The notes beneath the pieces were generated by a model. The model ran no database searches. It was not told the origin of the DNA and saw nothing but the letters and a program-made list of their open reading frames with translations. The position numbers were made by a program, and so were the translations under genes. Positions 40,091 through 51,270 of a stretch of DNA of 64,000 bases are shown here, in pieces (positions within the stretch are counted from its first letter, which is position 1; each line of letters starts with the position of its first letter). The stretch spans positions 11,425,855 to 11,489,854 of the forward strand of contig OZ038455.1 of assembly GCA_964036195.1 (NCBI GenBank). The letters are read 5' to 3'. This DNA comes from Sphaerolaimus hirsutus. Lineage: Eukaryota > Nematoda > Chromadorea > Monhysterida > Sphaerolaimidae.

Positions 40091-40247
40091 CTAAATGGAT
40101 CTTTCAAAGCCCTCGCCCTATCACAAGCCAACAAAACCAATGTCCAAATACTGCCAACCACAGTGCCGCTGCAGATGGCCAATAAAGTGGGGTAAAGCCT
40201 GGTGTAACTGCCCGACTGCACCTGCCCGCCCCAGAGCACTATTGGGG
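40091..40247 (-). CDS. 7TM peptide-receptor-like protein, TM3 exon
   Basis: The acceptor is CAACCCACAG (next to 40248) and the donor is GTGAGG (40090). It reads 'PIVLWGGQVQSGSYTRLYPT' and then TM3 'LLAICSGTVVGSIWTLVLLA' followed by 'CDRARALKDPF', a D-R-[YxA] type motif at the cytosolic end of TM3 with the usual Tyr replaced by Ala. The first loop lacks the common extracellular TM3 cysteine in its usual place. Phases agree with the flanking exons. It is too interrupted to appear as a long ORF. Confidence 0.7.
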
Positions 40248-40639
40248 CTGTGGGTTGAGTGTGGTCGGATGTTTTGTTTTATATTGTAGTTGGGTGGAGA
40301 TTGAGAGATGCTGATTGGTTCTTGGTAAGGATGGTCTTGAAAAGGTGTTTCAATTTTTGAGTACCTATCTTTAAATAACTTTTTTGAATTTAGAACTTTT
40401 TAGATTTTTAAAAATAGTTTTCAAGTTTAGTATGAATATTCAAAATTTGAAAAAGTTATTTATGTTTTCCAAAAATATCTGTATTTTAACAACTCTGGCT
40501 ATAGATGAAATCAAATACACAAGTGTGTCAGTCAAAAAATGCAGAGAAAACATAAACAAATGCTATTTTACTTCCCATAAGTAAACTACAATTAAATCTC
40601 TCTGGGAACAAACAGAGGGAAAATTGAAAAACATTTATC

Positions 40640-41190
40640 TCCCGATATTTTAGGCATGGGTCTCCTAGATTTTGACTCTCCGGGTCCGGGGGGTCGGATA
40701 GATAGCTGAGCGGCCTCCGGGATAAATAGATAGCTGGGGAAATTTTTTTGGTGGGTTGGGGGGTTTGCGGGGGTTCGATATATAGGCTTTTTCAGGGTGT
40801 AGAAGGAATAAAAGGGAGAAAAATCGGTAAAAGTAGGTGTAAAATACCGCTAGAAATGGGTATACAAGAGCATATAGTACTAAAATAGCTGAAAATAGGT
40901 AAATAGGAACAAGCACTGGTGATTTTGGAGGTGAAAATCTATAAAAAGGTATGAAAAATAGTGATTTTGAGCGAAATTGGTGTATAGTTTCTCAAAAATC
41001 GCTCCAGATTTGTAGATAGCTGAGCGATTTGGTGGGGGTGGTTTAGGGGGTAGTATTTAGACCAAAATTTTGCCTCCGGGATAGATAGATAGATAGCTGA
41101 GCGGCCTCCGGGAAAACCAGATAACTGAACGGTTTGGGGGGTGACCCCACCCACCCCCCCCCCATTGAAGCCCCCTGATTTTAGGAACCC
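40640..41190. repeat. Intronic repeat with GATAGATAGCTGAGCGGCCT
   Basis: The 20-mer GATAGATAGCTGAGCGGCCT with CCGGGA occurs near 40697 and 41084, and related words near 40726 and 41017-41110. It lies within the TM2-TM3 intron of the receptor. Class unknown. Confidence 0.45.
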
Positions 41191-41212
41191 AATCACAAGT
41201 TACCATATCTAC

Positions 41213-41400
41213 CTGAATAAGTGGCCCCACTAGCAACGAGCAGCATTATATCCCATATAGCGAGTGCATACAGATACTTGTAGATCGTGGGCCTCGGTCT
41301 TGGGTGGCAATGCAGAATAACCATGGCAAAGGCATTATCCAACAGACCAATGAAAACCATCAATGAATTCACTGTACCATAGGCTATGTGTGACATCCTT
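41213..41400 (-). CDS. 7TM peptide-receptor-like protein, TM1-TM2 exon
   Basis: The acceptor is TTCGGCAGCCAG (next to 41401) and the donor is GTAGAT (41212). It reads 'AYGTVNSLMVFIGLLDNAFA' (TM1; the usual G-N is D-N) then 'HPRPRPTIYKYLYALAIWDI' and 'MLLVASGATYS' (TM2, with D in the L-A-x-x-D motif). An in-frame ATG is at 41396, but the frame stays open to the acceptor, so an N-terminal exon upstream is likely. The whole gene resembles invertebrate FMRFamide-type or orphan peptide receptors, which couple to G proteins at the plasma membrane. Ligand unknown. Confidence 0.75.
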
Positions 41401-42335
41401 CTGGCTGCCGAATTTTCATTAATATTTGGCCTGTAAATGGCTTTTTGTAGTAAACTGCCAATTGAACCAGTTCTGCTAGCTAAAAGAAAAGGGGTGGGGA
41501 ACCACTGGAATTAAGTACCAGAGGGTTTTTCAGACATTTCAGGCAAAAATGACATTTTTGCAATTTCCAAAGTTTGTATTTACAAGGACTTGCAGAGAAT
41601 TAACAGTTTCTTAAATACAACATGAACATTAATAAATTTTCTTGAAACTTGGCATGCATGCATGCATGTGAGCTTGGTGCACTGATTGTGCATGGATATT
41701 TGTGATCATATTATTTCATGAAGCGATACTCACGATAAACATTGTTGCTGGGTGGAAAAATGAACTATACCTGCAATTTGGCAAAGTTAATCCAATAGTG
41801 TATGATGCCGCATAATCTGTGTCATTCATGTAAGCCATTTTTGTGGACCACCTTCAACTATTTTTTATTTGTGAATTCTGATGTAAATATGTTAATAGAA
41901 TTCTGTTAGAAGTGAGTGTTTAGAGCGATAGATAAAACCTGTGCGAAGGAAGTATAAGAACAAACAAATTTTTTTAGTAAAAAACATTATTTTGAAAAAT
42001 ATCAGAAAATTTAAAAAAATTCAAATTTATTTTTATTACTCGAAGTTTTTCAAGGAAGTTAAATTACACCCATATTTTTAAAAAATCGTCCATTTTTCCA
42101 ATCTTAACCGTTTTGAATGCCACACAAGTCACGGTTGGCAATGGCAGCTTAATATAAATACTGCCAGCTGCTAGTTAGTGCTGGCCGTTCAAACGATTTC
42201 GCACAGCTATGAATTGCAGTAATTTTCTCATGTGGAACTAGGAAAAACATTTATCAACCATTAAATGAAAAGGCTTTTACCATGCTCTGATTGGAAAACA
42301 TTGAACAAATAATATATGTAACCATTCGTAAAGTA
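41401..42335. other. No gene recognised
   Basis: AT-rich, with short spurious ORFs only. It should contain the N-terminal exon and promoter of the receptor, or these lie further upstream on the minus strand. Confidence 0.4.
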
Positions 42336-43470
42336 CAGGGTGGCCCACGTCAGGCGCACGGTTTCAATTTGCTCCCAACAGGTCAATTTTGAATGAAAAC
42401 TTCTCAAATTTGGCATGGGGGTAGATAAATGTACCCCATTTGTTGTGTTAAGTGCAGTGTTTCGTATCGCAAGATTTCGTGTCGGAATGTGAAGCGCAGT
42501 TTCATATTTACATGTTTGAACGTGTCCCATAGTAGGTGGTCCTGTGGAGTGACGTTGTTTTGCATATGATGTGATAACTGTGAAAATTTAGTTATATGAA
42601 TGTGTGCGCTTAACATACTGAATAGGGCACATTTATCTACTGCCGTGCCAAGTTTGGACCATTTTTGTGAAGAATTGGTGTTTTGGTAGATGATTCAAAC
42701 TGTGCGCCATGTTCAAATACGTATTAAACTGTGCTTCACGTTCCGACATGAAATCTTGTTATATGAAACCATGCACTTTACACAACAAATGGGGTACATT
42801 TATCTACCCCCATACCAAATTTGAGCAGTGTTCATTCGATATTGACGTGTTGGGAGCCAATTGAATGAGAGTATAGCGATTTTTAACCTTCCCGATTGGA
42901 AAGCTCTCGATTGGTAAGCCAAAGTATGTCGATGGGTAAGCCAAAGTGTATCGACAATAAAGCTACACTCAGCTTAAAAAAGTATCTCGGTTTTTAACCC
43001 ATGGTATGTCGATTTTTAAGCCATATTGCAAACATACCACATACACATGTATGGAGCAGAGATATTGTTTAATAGATGTGGCGGGAAGATAACAAACACT
43101 TTGGGAAATATGGCTATATACACCACATTTTTTACAGTAACATTCAATGAAAAGCATGCAATTCGCTAAAAAATTCACGTGTTAAATATTTACATTACCT
43201 TACATTTATCTTACACTTTACATTTACATATTTATAAACTTTTTGTATATTTGTAAATGCGAGATATCAAATTATTGTTATGTACATACCTTGGCAATTC
43301 GTTGATATTTATATTAATGGCTATGTACACACCTCGGTATTGTATTAGTATGTACGCACACGGCTTACCAATCGAGACGGTCGGGTTAAAAACCGATACA
43401 CTTTGGCTTACCAATCGAATCAAAAATAAAATTTCCGTGCGCCGATCCGTGCGCCTGACGTGGGCCACCC
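42336..43470. mobile_element. TA-flanked TIR element, CAGGGTGGCCCACGTCAGGC
   Basis: CAGGGTGGCCCACGTCAGGC (42336) and its inverse ending GGGCCACCCT (43471) are near-perfect inverted termini of about 25 bp, each next to TA. This fits Tc1/mariner-type elements. The interior contains two diverged copies of GGGGGTAGATAAATGTACCCC (about 42418 and, inverted, 42788) and no transposase ORF. Confidence 0.7.
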
Positions 43471-43471
43471 T

Positions 43472-44613
43472 ATAGATTGAAAGTAAATGTACAGTGTTTC
43501 TTTTTTACTCTGCCCCTGAATACAAAAAAAACAAAGTAAAGTTTTTTACTTTTACTCATGAGTAAATGTTAGTAACATATTTGCACTGTTGAAAATGTAA
43601 AAACAAGTATTTTTTCAAATTTTGCCACATCTCTCCTCAAAATCACAAATTTTCATCCTTTCCTTCAAATTCACTAAAGTCGGCGGACATTTCACCCTAC
43701 AAGATCGGAGAGTTAGAATTCGCTCGTGAATAGAGCGAACAACGAAACTTGTGTCCCACGCGGACGCTAGAAATTGAAAAAGAAAATCATATTAAAAGAA
43801 AAATGGACGTTTCGCTGCGTGCGTGCGTGCCACGCCCTAGTTATCTACATTTTCAACGTTGCTCGTAAAGAATTTGACCGTTCAAACTACCGTTTTACCG
43901 TTCAAACGACCGTTTTTGTTTTTATTTTATTTTTCATATGTTGGCTCCGTTCCAACAGAAGAGAACTTGGCAGCCGACCAAAATGTCGAAATCCGCAATT
44001 AATATGAATAAAATAGCTATATAACCATGAATATAAACAAAAATAGCGATTATGAAGGTGGAAATTGGCAAAGCGAAGCAAATTTTCACGATTTTTAGTT
44101 AACTTTCAGTTTTCACTCTCATTTGTATAATACGCAACTGGTAACTGGGATAAGGGCCAAGTTTTCATACGTGACCCGATCCATTCCAATCGTTAAAATA
44201 TTGCGTCACAATACCTAATGCCGTCATGCACTCTCCACTGGAGCGATTGACGCAAATGTTCGTAGGGCGATACGTCTGCCGACTTTACCTAATTCATGTG
44301 TGTTTCCTTATTACAGCCATTTTTGACAATATGTGCTGTTATACATATCCTGTTATCCTGTCTATGTTTTCCAATTTTTCACTTTTTCATTTTTCCCCTT
44401 CAATGCCTTGAAAAAGCTTATTTAAAAATCCAATGCCTATCTGTATTTCGTTTTCTGTACTTGAGTAGGTAGTTGAAGTCAAAAATACTACATAAAAACG
44501 AATACAAGTACTTTTTCAGAGGATACAAACATATTTACTGATGTATAAAGCTGCCAATTTAGATCGCGGACTAGTTCATGTAGATATATAATATACATAT
44601 TTACATGACCAAA
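43472..44613. other. No gene recognised
   Basis: AT-rich sequence with spurious ORFs. Words such as TACAAGTACTTTTTC and AAACAAGTATTTTTTC near its two ends (about 43600 and 44505) hint at another degraded foldback. This could not be substantiated. Confidence 0.3.
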
Positions 44614-45818
44614 TAAACACCTTCCCGGTCAAGTAACCCATTTTTTTATTTCATTTCGCAAGCTATATCTCGGGCTATGGTGGGGCTATAGAGCTGAAAC
44701 TTTGTGAATATATACTTGTAACATCCCTCTACTCTGCATCAATGGGGGGAGGCATGGCGACCAACTACAGGGTGGGTCGCCCTATATGCAACAATTTTTT
44801 GCCGGGTTTTCAGTGTCCCAAACAAGTACACCACCCACTTGATTAGCTACACTAAAGGGGCTGTATCTCCAGTTGTGGTGGTGGTAGAAAGCTAAAATTT
44901 TAAGGGTATCTTGGCAACACCCACCCTTACTATACGCCAGTGGGACAGCTCCCGACGACCCACTACAGTTTGTGCCGCTTTGTATAAAGTTGTTGTTTTT
45001 TAAAAAAACGACCCAAGTGTCCCAAGTAAGTTCACCACCTAAAGGAATTAAAAAATTTTTTAGAGAACATACCTTATATAAAAACTGAATCAGGTTTTCA
45101 TCCTAGTTCTGCTAATAAAATTTTTTGCCTTTGTTTAGCCACCCCCATCATAAATGGCAGACCAAAAATTTCACTTTAAACCAATTTTTTGTTCCACACT
45201 TTAAAAGTTGGTTTACAAGGTTCAGTAGAGGAGGGTATAAGGTTCAAAGTTACGTAAACAACATGACCTCCAAAATGGCAACATAAGTAAATTTATTTGG
45301 GTGGAATGAAAAAGTGAAAATTCTGTAAATTTTTGTTCCTGCAATGACATCATTATGACATCATAGAATTCACCCCAAATAAATTTCCTCATGTTGCCAT
45401 TTTTGAGGTCATGTTGTTTACGTAACTTTGAACCTTAGACCCTCCTCTACTGAACCTTGTAAACCAACTTTTAAAGTGTGGAACAAAAAATTGGTTTAAA
45501 GTGAAATTTTTGGTCTGCCATTTATGATGGGGGTGGCTAAACAAAGGAAAAAATTTTCATTAGCAGAACTGGGGTGAAAACCTGATTCAGTTTTTATATA
45601 AGGTATGTTCTCAAAAAAATTTTTTTAATTCCTTTAGGTGGTGAACTTACTTGGGACACTTGGGTCGCTTTTTAGAAAAACAACAACTTTATACAGTGTG
45701 GCACAAACTGTAGTGGGTCATCGGGAGCTGCCCCACTGGTGTATAGTAGGGGTGGGTGTTGCCAAGATACCCCTAAAATATTAGCTTTCTACCACCCCCA
45801 CAAGTGGAGATACAGCCC

Positions 45819-45948
45819 TGACGAGTTATCCCCATATCGCACAGAGTATCTTTTTCCATTATGGTGATTATTTAAGGATGTATACGACAGTAGATCGGGA
45901 TCGTCGGAATGCCAATAAACCTCGCATAACAAGTTCTTTGACATGTCA
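45819..45948 (+). repeat. 5' LTR, 130 bp
   Basis: TGACGAGTTATCCCCATATC through GACATGTCA; nearly the same as 50010-50139, with a handful of substitutions. Confidence 0.88.
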
Positions 45949-46057
45949 TTTTGGTGGACGTGCTGGGGAATAGCAACAATCTACTACGTTATTGCCCAGT
46001 GAATTCGCGTGAGTTTGTCTGCCCGCTATTTATTCTCTAAAAAGGCGGGGCAGGGCA

Positions 46058-47503
46058 GTGCCGGACATGTCGTTGTCCATGGCTGAGCTGTCGACGTCGA
46101 CGACCGAGCAGATTGTGTTGCCCGTGATGCGTCACACGCGTGCACACCCGGTAAATGCTTTGCCCGCCATGGGATTGCACCCGGAGGCAGCTAGGCGGGT
46201 ACAGGACAGATTATTGTATTCTGGCACGCATTGTTTTGCAGGGACGTGCCAAGCCGGTTTGGGTCGTGCTGCACGCCCAATTTCTAATGGCAGGGACGTG
46301 CTGTTGATTTGTCGGTGGCCTCAGCCACGTTGGGCATCGGTGCTGCTCCGAGAAGGACAGCTTGTGAAGGTCAGACGTTTGATGGGAGGTTTTATGATTT
46401 TATGAAGTCACGGTCTCCGGAAATGACTCACCGTGCTATTGTCAGCAATTTGGCGGTTTATTTGGCGCCGCCAGTGCCTGCTATGTAAATTTAATGCTGT
46501 TGACATTGATCGTTATCTTAGTGAAGTTGGGAGTTTGGGCTCATTGGAGCGCAGTAACTTAAGTAATTCTGATCGTTTTGCCGCAACTGGGGAGTGGCTG
46601 GCCCAGCAAACTGACCAAGCCACTCAAAGTGATGAAACTGAACAGTTGGTGCGGGATTTCAAATCGTTGGAAGCGCGTTTTAGGGCATTGCAGAGACAAC
46701 GGTCACCGGACAGTGTCCATGCGGCAGTGACCGCTGCGGTTATGCTGCCTGCGCAGGTAATTCTGGCGGTGCGACTTGTCACAACTGGAAACGAGCAGCG
46801 CGGAAAAGCTGAAGCTGGTGATGGAGCTGGAAACGAGCAGCTTCCCGTGGGCGGAAAAGCGACCGAGCAGCTTCCTGCAGGCGGAAAAGCGTCCATTGAC
46901 GTACTTGCAGATGGGAAAGCTGAGATTGGAAATAACACTAAAATGGCTGATTTTATGGCATTGCCGCCCCCCGAGAAGGATCCTTGGCTGTTAAAGGATT
47001 TTACTAAATAGCCTGGCGCCGCTGCACATGTTTCCCGCGTTGATCTGATGCAGTATTGGATGTTAGCAAAACCTAACATCCTGGATAAAATACCTACTTT
47101 TTCAGGGAAATCAGATGTGCTTACTTTTGCGGATTGGAAACACTCGACACAAATGGCCAGTCTGTCTGTGGCTGACCCAAGCTTGTTGTCACAATTTTGA
47201 ATCGAGGTGTTTACTACAAAGCTCAAAGGTGATGCCTATAAGGTGCTTACCACTATTTCCACACCCGAGAATTTGATTAATTATACGGCTGTGATGGTGG
47301 AACTAGAATCGATTTTCAATGACGTTAAATGCCTATACACCTTTGCGGAGTGGGAAGCTGCGGCGATGTTGCGCGGTGAAACATTCATCGACTTTTACCT
47401 GCGGCTGCTGTCGAAAATGCCTGCAGAGTTCCGCGAATCTGTCGGCTTTGACAGAAAGCTAATTAATAAAAAAGTCGCCGCAGGTGTACTAAATGTTCAG
47501 TAA
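46058..47503 (+). pseudogene. Ty3/Gypsy gag with in-frame stops
   Basis: A single frame runs through the region but is broken by stops at about 46403, 46415, 47009 and 47198. The first part is Ser/Thr- and Gln-rich, with a Gly/Lys-rich internal repeat (GGAAAAGC words, 46800-46920). The capsid-like part reads 'IPTFSGKSDVLTFADWKHST' and, after the last stop, 'FTTKLKGDAYKVLTTIS' and 'LYTFAEWEAAAMLRGETFID', resembling Gag of Ty3/Gypsy elements with the F-x-G...[FW] motif. The frame ends at 47503, where the inverted RT segment begins. Confidence 0.7.
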
Positions 47504-48596
47504 CATCATCGCTGCAGATCAAAATGTCATCAATGTACGCGCGTACCCATGCGCGCGACAAATTCTCATTTAAATTAACCTGCATGAGGTTAACAAGGCA
47601 CATGAAAGTCGCTCCAGCGTTGCATGTACCGAATGGCATGCGCGTGTAGCGGAACTGCCCTAGACTACACACGAACGAGGTTTTTTCGCATGAGTCCTCG
47701 TTAGCTAGCGGGACATTATAGTAACCGTGGCGGATGTCAATAGCCGTAAACACTTTGCGGCCCGCGAACTCAGCCAAAATCTCTTCAATTCTGGGCAACG
47801 GGTAACTATCAATTTTCGTAATTAAGTTAACCAGCTTAAAATCAACACAAAAGCGCCAATCATGTGCGCCTTTGGGTGCAATTGTGATCGGCGATGCCCA
47901 GGGTCCATCAGAGTGTTCGATGATGCCCTCTTGTAGCACGGATGAAATTGTTTTGTGAATGAATTCCCGCTTGTGCGCCGGTTCATATCTGGCGGCTTGT
48001 TTGATCGGCGGGTGGTTAGGGTCTGTCAAAATTGCATGTGACACAAGCGGCGTGCAGCCCACATCATATTCCGTGCATGGAAAAATGTCATGATATTCAG
48101 TCAACAAATCTTTGAATTTTTCCGCTTCCTCTGGGGACAAATCTATTCGATTGGCGGTAGGTAAATTTTCCAAAATGAATTTGACGCGTTCTGCTGTTGT
48201 CATTTCTGGTGCTGCTGTCTTTTCATTCTGATCAGGTGGCACCGGCATGTGTACCACCTTGGCACAAATAGCTGGCTCTTTTGTATCTGCGGTTGATTGA
48301 TCATCAGAAATCGTGGAACCCCCGAACAGCGAATGATACACTGGGTTCTCAAAAACTTTCGACAAATTGTGTCCGGCACTGAACAATTGAGCGTTAGACA
48401 ACAGGCACACTTCAGCAACTGCCGTTCCTTCTTTCAAGTCGACAGGTGTGTCTGAATCGTTGAAGAAGGTTAAGTGAACTGGTGACTGGACATTTGTTGG
48501 CACTGTAGTGTTATACATCTGTAAGTCATGATTTTCTTTCAATTCCGAGTTGTAGTAGAGCAGCGTGCATTGTTGCCACAATTTTTTATGTGGCAA
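47463..48596 (-). pseudogene. Ty3/Gypsy protease-linker and RT fragment, inverted within the element
   Basis: An intact 377-codon minus-strand frame inside a plus-strand element. It reads 'DLLTEYHDIFPCTEYDVGCT' (start of RT), 'GIIEHSDGPWASPITIAPKG', 'WRFCVDFKLVNLITKIDSYP', 'FTAIDIRHGYYNVPLANEDS', 'TRMPFGTCNAGATF' and 'AYIDDILICS' (catalytic YxDD). It stops about 20 residues after the catalytic motif, so thumb, RNase H and integrase are absent. It either inverted within this copy or belongs to another element. The palindromic word GCCACAATTTTTTATGTGGC lies at its 5' boundary (48574-48593). Confidence 0.75.
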
Positions 48597-48652
48597 CTAG
48601 TGTTGTTAGTGTTACTAGTGTTTACAATTTGTTCTAATGAAGTTTAAAATCG

Positions 48653-49916
48653 GTGTTTTGGCCGCAGAACATGTCGAGCATGTGCGACCGCTATCAGAAG
48701 CTCCACGACGACCTGATGCAGGCCCGGGATAGTGCCGCGGAACGCCATCGCACTGTCACGGGCTTTAAAGTTAGATATTTCGGTTTTTTGGCACTGTTTG
48801 TGACATATTCCCATCACGCCAGGGACGTATCCAGGATTTTTGAGCGGGGGGGGCTGCTTGTTTACGGAGGCCGGCGAGGGGGGGGGCTCAGCCCCCCCCC
48901 CTAAAATTTTAGCTACATAGTGGCGGAATGGCGCCATGGCGCTGGCGCCATTAGTACGCGCCACGCCATGGCGCCATTGGCGTTGGCGTCAGCGCCATGG
49001 AACGCTGTATATGTATGTAAATATACATACAAAACAGCAAAAATACAACAAAAATACAACGATTTGCGGCCACATGGAGCAAATCGGATGATAATACCTT
49101 ATGTCTGGTGAAGAATGCGCGCTTGCGCGCAAAAATTTTTACGCTGACGTTGAAAAAATCTAATTTTCCGGTCCTTTTCAGGTCTCGCCCCGGGAGGGGG
49201 GGGGCTGCAGCCCCCCCCGCCCCCCCCCTGGATACGGCCCTGCATCACGCAACGTGACAGTACAATCAGGTGGAAGTGGACCGTCTCCACGCCCAGCTGA
49301 ACGAATCCAATCGCCTGTGCAACCAGCAAGCGACAGCTCTCGCTGATGCTATACGTGAGCTGGATGAACTGCGCCTGAACCCGCACTGCGTGCCGCTACC
49401 CAGACGGAGACGACTATTTTTTCCACGGTTAGGATGTCTGCTAGTCCGGTTTGAGTATGCTTACTGCATTCTAATGCAGCGCCGAAATACCGTTTATTAT
49501 GCGGGTCACACTCAGCTTCTCAGCGCCATGCTCTCAATCCTGACGGCATGCGCGATTTCTACCGGCGTAACGACTTTGCTGTGACCACTGGACCACATTT
49601 GCTGCGGGCCGCAAATCCACCTGAAGTCCGGCACCACCGTTTTGGCCCACCGCCAGAATCGCCGGCTGATACAGATGATCTGTTGCCGTCGAGCTCGATG
49701 CCGCAACGCGCGCAAAATTTTCATAACGCCCAAGCTCAATGTACCCCTGAGCTCTTACGCCGCCACCGCCGTAATTCCCATCCTTCCCCGACAGCTATCT
49801 ATCGCAATACAGCGTCCCGTATTACCCGCCACCCTTATCAGCACCCTCGCCATGGTAGGAATGCTCGCCGCCGCACACGCACGCGCTCTCGCACGCCGCC
49901 CCCCGCACGCGTGTGA
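48653..49916 (+). pseudogene. 3' coiled-coil/basic ORF of the Ty3/Gypsy element, interrupted by a MITE
   Basis: The left piece (about 48668-48760) reads 'MSSMCDRYQKLHDDLMQARD'. After the insertion the right piece (from about 49262) reads 'VEVDRLHAQLNESNRLCNQQ' and 'ALADAIRELDELRLNP', a heptad-like coiled coil, followed by frame changes into an Arg/Pro/His-rich tail ('RNARRRTRTRSRTPPPARV') ending at 49916. I do not recognise a family. It may be an accessory or Gag-derived protein. Confidence 0.4.
48820..49242. repeat. hAT-like MITE, CAGGGACGTATCCAGG ends, G/C runs
   Basis: CAGGGACGTATCCAGG (48820) and CCTGGATACGGCCCTG (ends 49242) are inverted. CATCACGC is perfectly duplicated (48812-48819, 49243-49250). 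GGGGCTGCAGCCCC-type runs flank an interior that contains a GGCGCCATGGCGCC cluster (48927-49003) resembling the 1-1023 family. A wider inverted pair ACTGTCACG (48750) / CGTGACAGT (49253-49261) suggests another MITE around it. Confidence 0.75.
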
Positions 49917-50009
49917 TTTGTTTGATGGGGTGATTTAAATCAAAATTTAGGGGGAGTAAAAATGGTTTCGATTTGTGGGCCCTTTTGGCCAAAAATTGGG
50001 GAGTGATCA

Positions 50010-50139
50010 TGACGAGTTATACCCATATCGCACAGAGTATCTTTTTCCATTATGGTGATTATTTAAGGATGTATACGACAGTAGATCGGGATCGTTGGAA
50101 TGCCAATAAACCTCGCATAACAAGTTCTTTGACACGTCA
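50010..50139 (+). repeat. 3' LTR, 130 bp
   Basis: TGACGAGTTATACCCATATC through GACACGTCA, followed by the GCCC target duplication. Confidence 0.88.
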
Positions 50140-50707
50140 GCCCCTTTAGTGTAGCTAATCAAGTGGGTGGTGTACTTGTTTGGGACACTGAAAACCTGGC
50201 AAAAAATTGTTGCATATAGGGCGACCCACCCTGTAGTTGGTCGCCATGCCTCCCCCCATTGATGCAGAGTAGAGGGATGTTACAAGTATATATTCACAAA
50301 GTTTCAGCTCTATAACCCCACCATAGTTCGAGATATAGCTTCCGAAGTGAAAGAAAAAAATGGGTGGCTTACTTGACCGGGAAGGTGTTTATATCCTGTT
50401 TTGTAGCATTTTTTTACCAGTTTTGGGTTTGTAAAAGCATACCCTTTTTCATACAAGCGCATTTTTACGTTCTGACATAAATAGGTGAGGCGAGGGAAAG
50501 AAAGAAATGCTCATGTAGAACCTGCTGTGATTATAATTGCTGCGAAAATGCTTGATGTGTGCATATATGGGCTGCGATTAGCATTAAGTGCCAAGGAAAG
50601 CATTCGCTTTGAAACACATCATGCAAAGGCGATTCATTTTTAGTGTATAGTTACAGGCAGCTAAGGAAGTATAGGTGTTGGAAGAATCAGTATGGGAAGG
50701 TTAGACA

Positions 50708-51270
50708 TACCGTATTTACTCAAATAATTGCCCTGGATGATTGTTTTTGGCAGACATTTTGGGGGTGGGGGCAGGGGACTATCACGGTGAGATCATTCAA
50801 GTGGGGGATTATCATTGCACCATAATTTTCAACCGTGTTTCCATCACAGTTACATACACATGTATTTACCGTATTTCCTCGAACCCCCCCCCCCCTCTCG
50901 AAAAAACCCCACCCCCTCAAAATGGGCACTATGCATTTATTAACCCCCCCTCGAAATACCCCTCCCCCAAATTCAGTGTGTACAGAACGTAGACGATAAA
51001 AGCTGTGTTCTGTGATCCGGGAAACGCTGAACACACGTTAAAACAATGACTATGTTATGTTAGAACAGGGTTTATACTGTCTACGTACTTATATAAGTCT
51101 ATATAGTCTTATAAAAGGCGGTTTTTGTTGCATTTTTTGATGTCTGTGTACGTTACGAACAGCGATTTAGTACTGGGATTTCAAAAAATTTCTGGCGAAA
51201 TAATAACCCCCCCCCCTCGAGATACCCCCCTCAAAATTTCCACTCGGGGGTAATTCGAGGAAATACGGTA
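50708..51270. repeat. Two CCGTATTT-end MITEs in tandem
   Basis: A left end TACCGTATTTACTCAAATAA at 50708 is followed by the complete element 50867-51270 (TACCGTATTTCCTCGAAC ... TCGAGGAAATACGGTA). The latter's interior (about 50975-51190) is a relative of 3174-3633 and the empty-site counterpart of the one split by the hAT-like element at 32767. Confidence 0.6.

Larger units (their letters stand above)
45819..50139 (+). mobile_element. Degraded Ty3/Gypsy-like element with 130 bp LTRs
   Basis: Two direct repeats of 130 bp start TGACGAGTTAT and end GTCA. They are flanked by GCCC (45815-45818 and 50140-50143), a 4 bp target duplication as made by Ty3/Gypsy integrases. A primer-binding-like TGG follows the first LTR at 45952, and a purine tract TTGGGGAGTGA precedes the second. 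The internal region holds a stop-riddled gag, an RT fragment in the opposite orientation, and a coiled-coil/basic ORF interrupted by a hAT-like MITE. RNase H and integrase are missing. It cannot be autonomous. Confidence 0.85.
44616..50389. mobile_element. Second 'AACACCTTCCCGG' foldback element, split by a Ty3/Gypsy insertion
   Basis: AACACCTTCCCGGTCAAGTA (44616) and its inverse (ends 50389) are flanked by TA. The left arm 44616-45343 pairs with 45347-45818 continued at 50144-50389. Examples are CCAAGTAAGTTCACCACCTA near 45019 against its inverse near 45640, and CACTAAAGGGGCTGTATCTC near 44850, whose inverse is split at 45818/50144. This makes a near-perfect ~1.45 kb hairpin once the LTR element is removed. 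The central word TGACATCATT...GGAACAAAAAT is shared with the element at 12350-27585. Confidence 0.8.

Noticed and set aside
46776-46994. 72-codon plus-strand ORF with Leu/Lys repeats
   Set aside because: Alternative frame of the GGAAAAGC internal repeat in the degraded gag.
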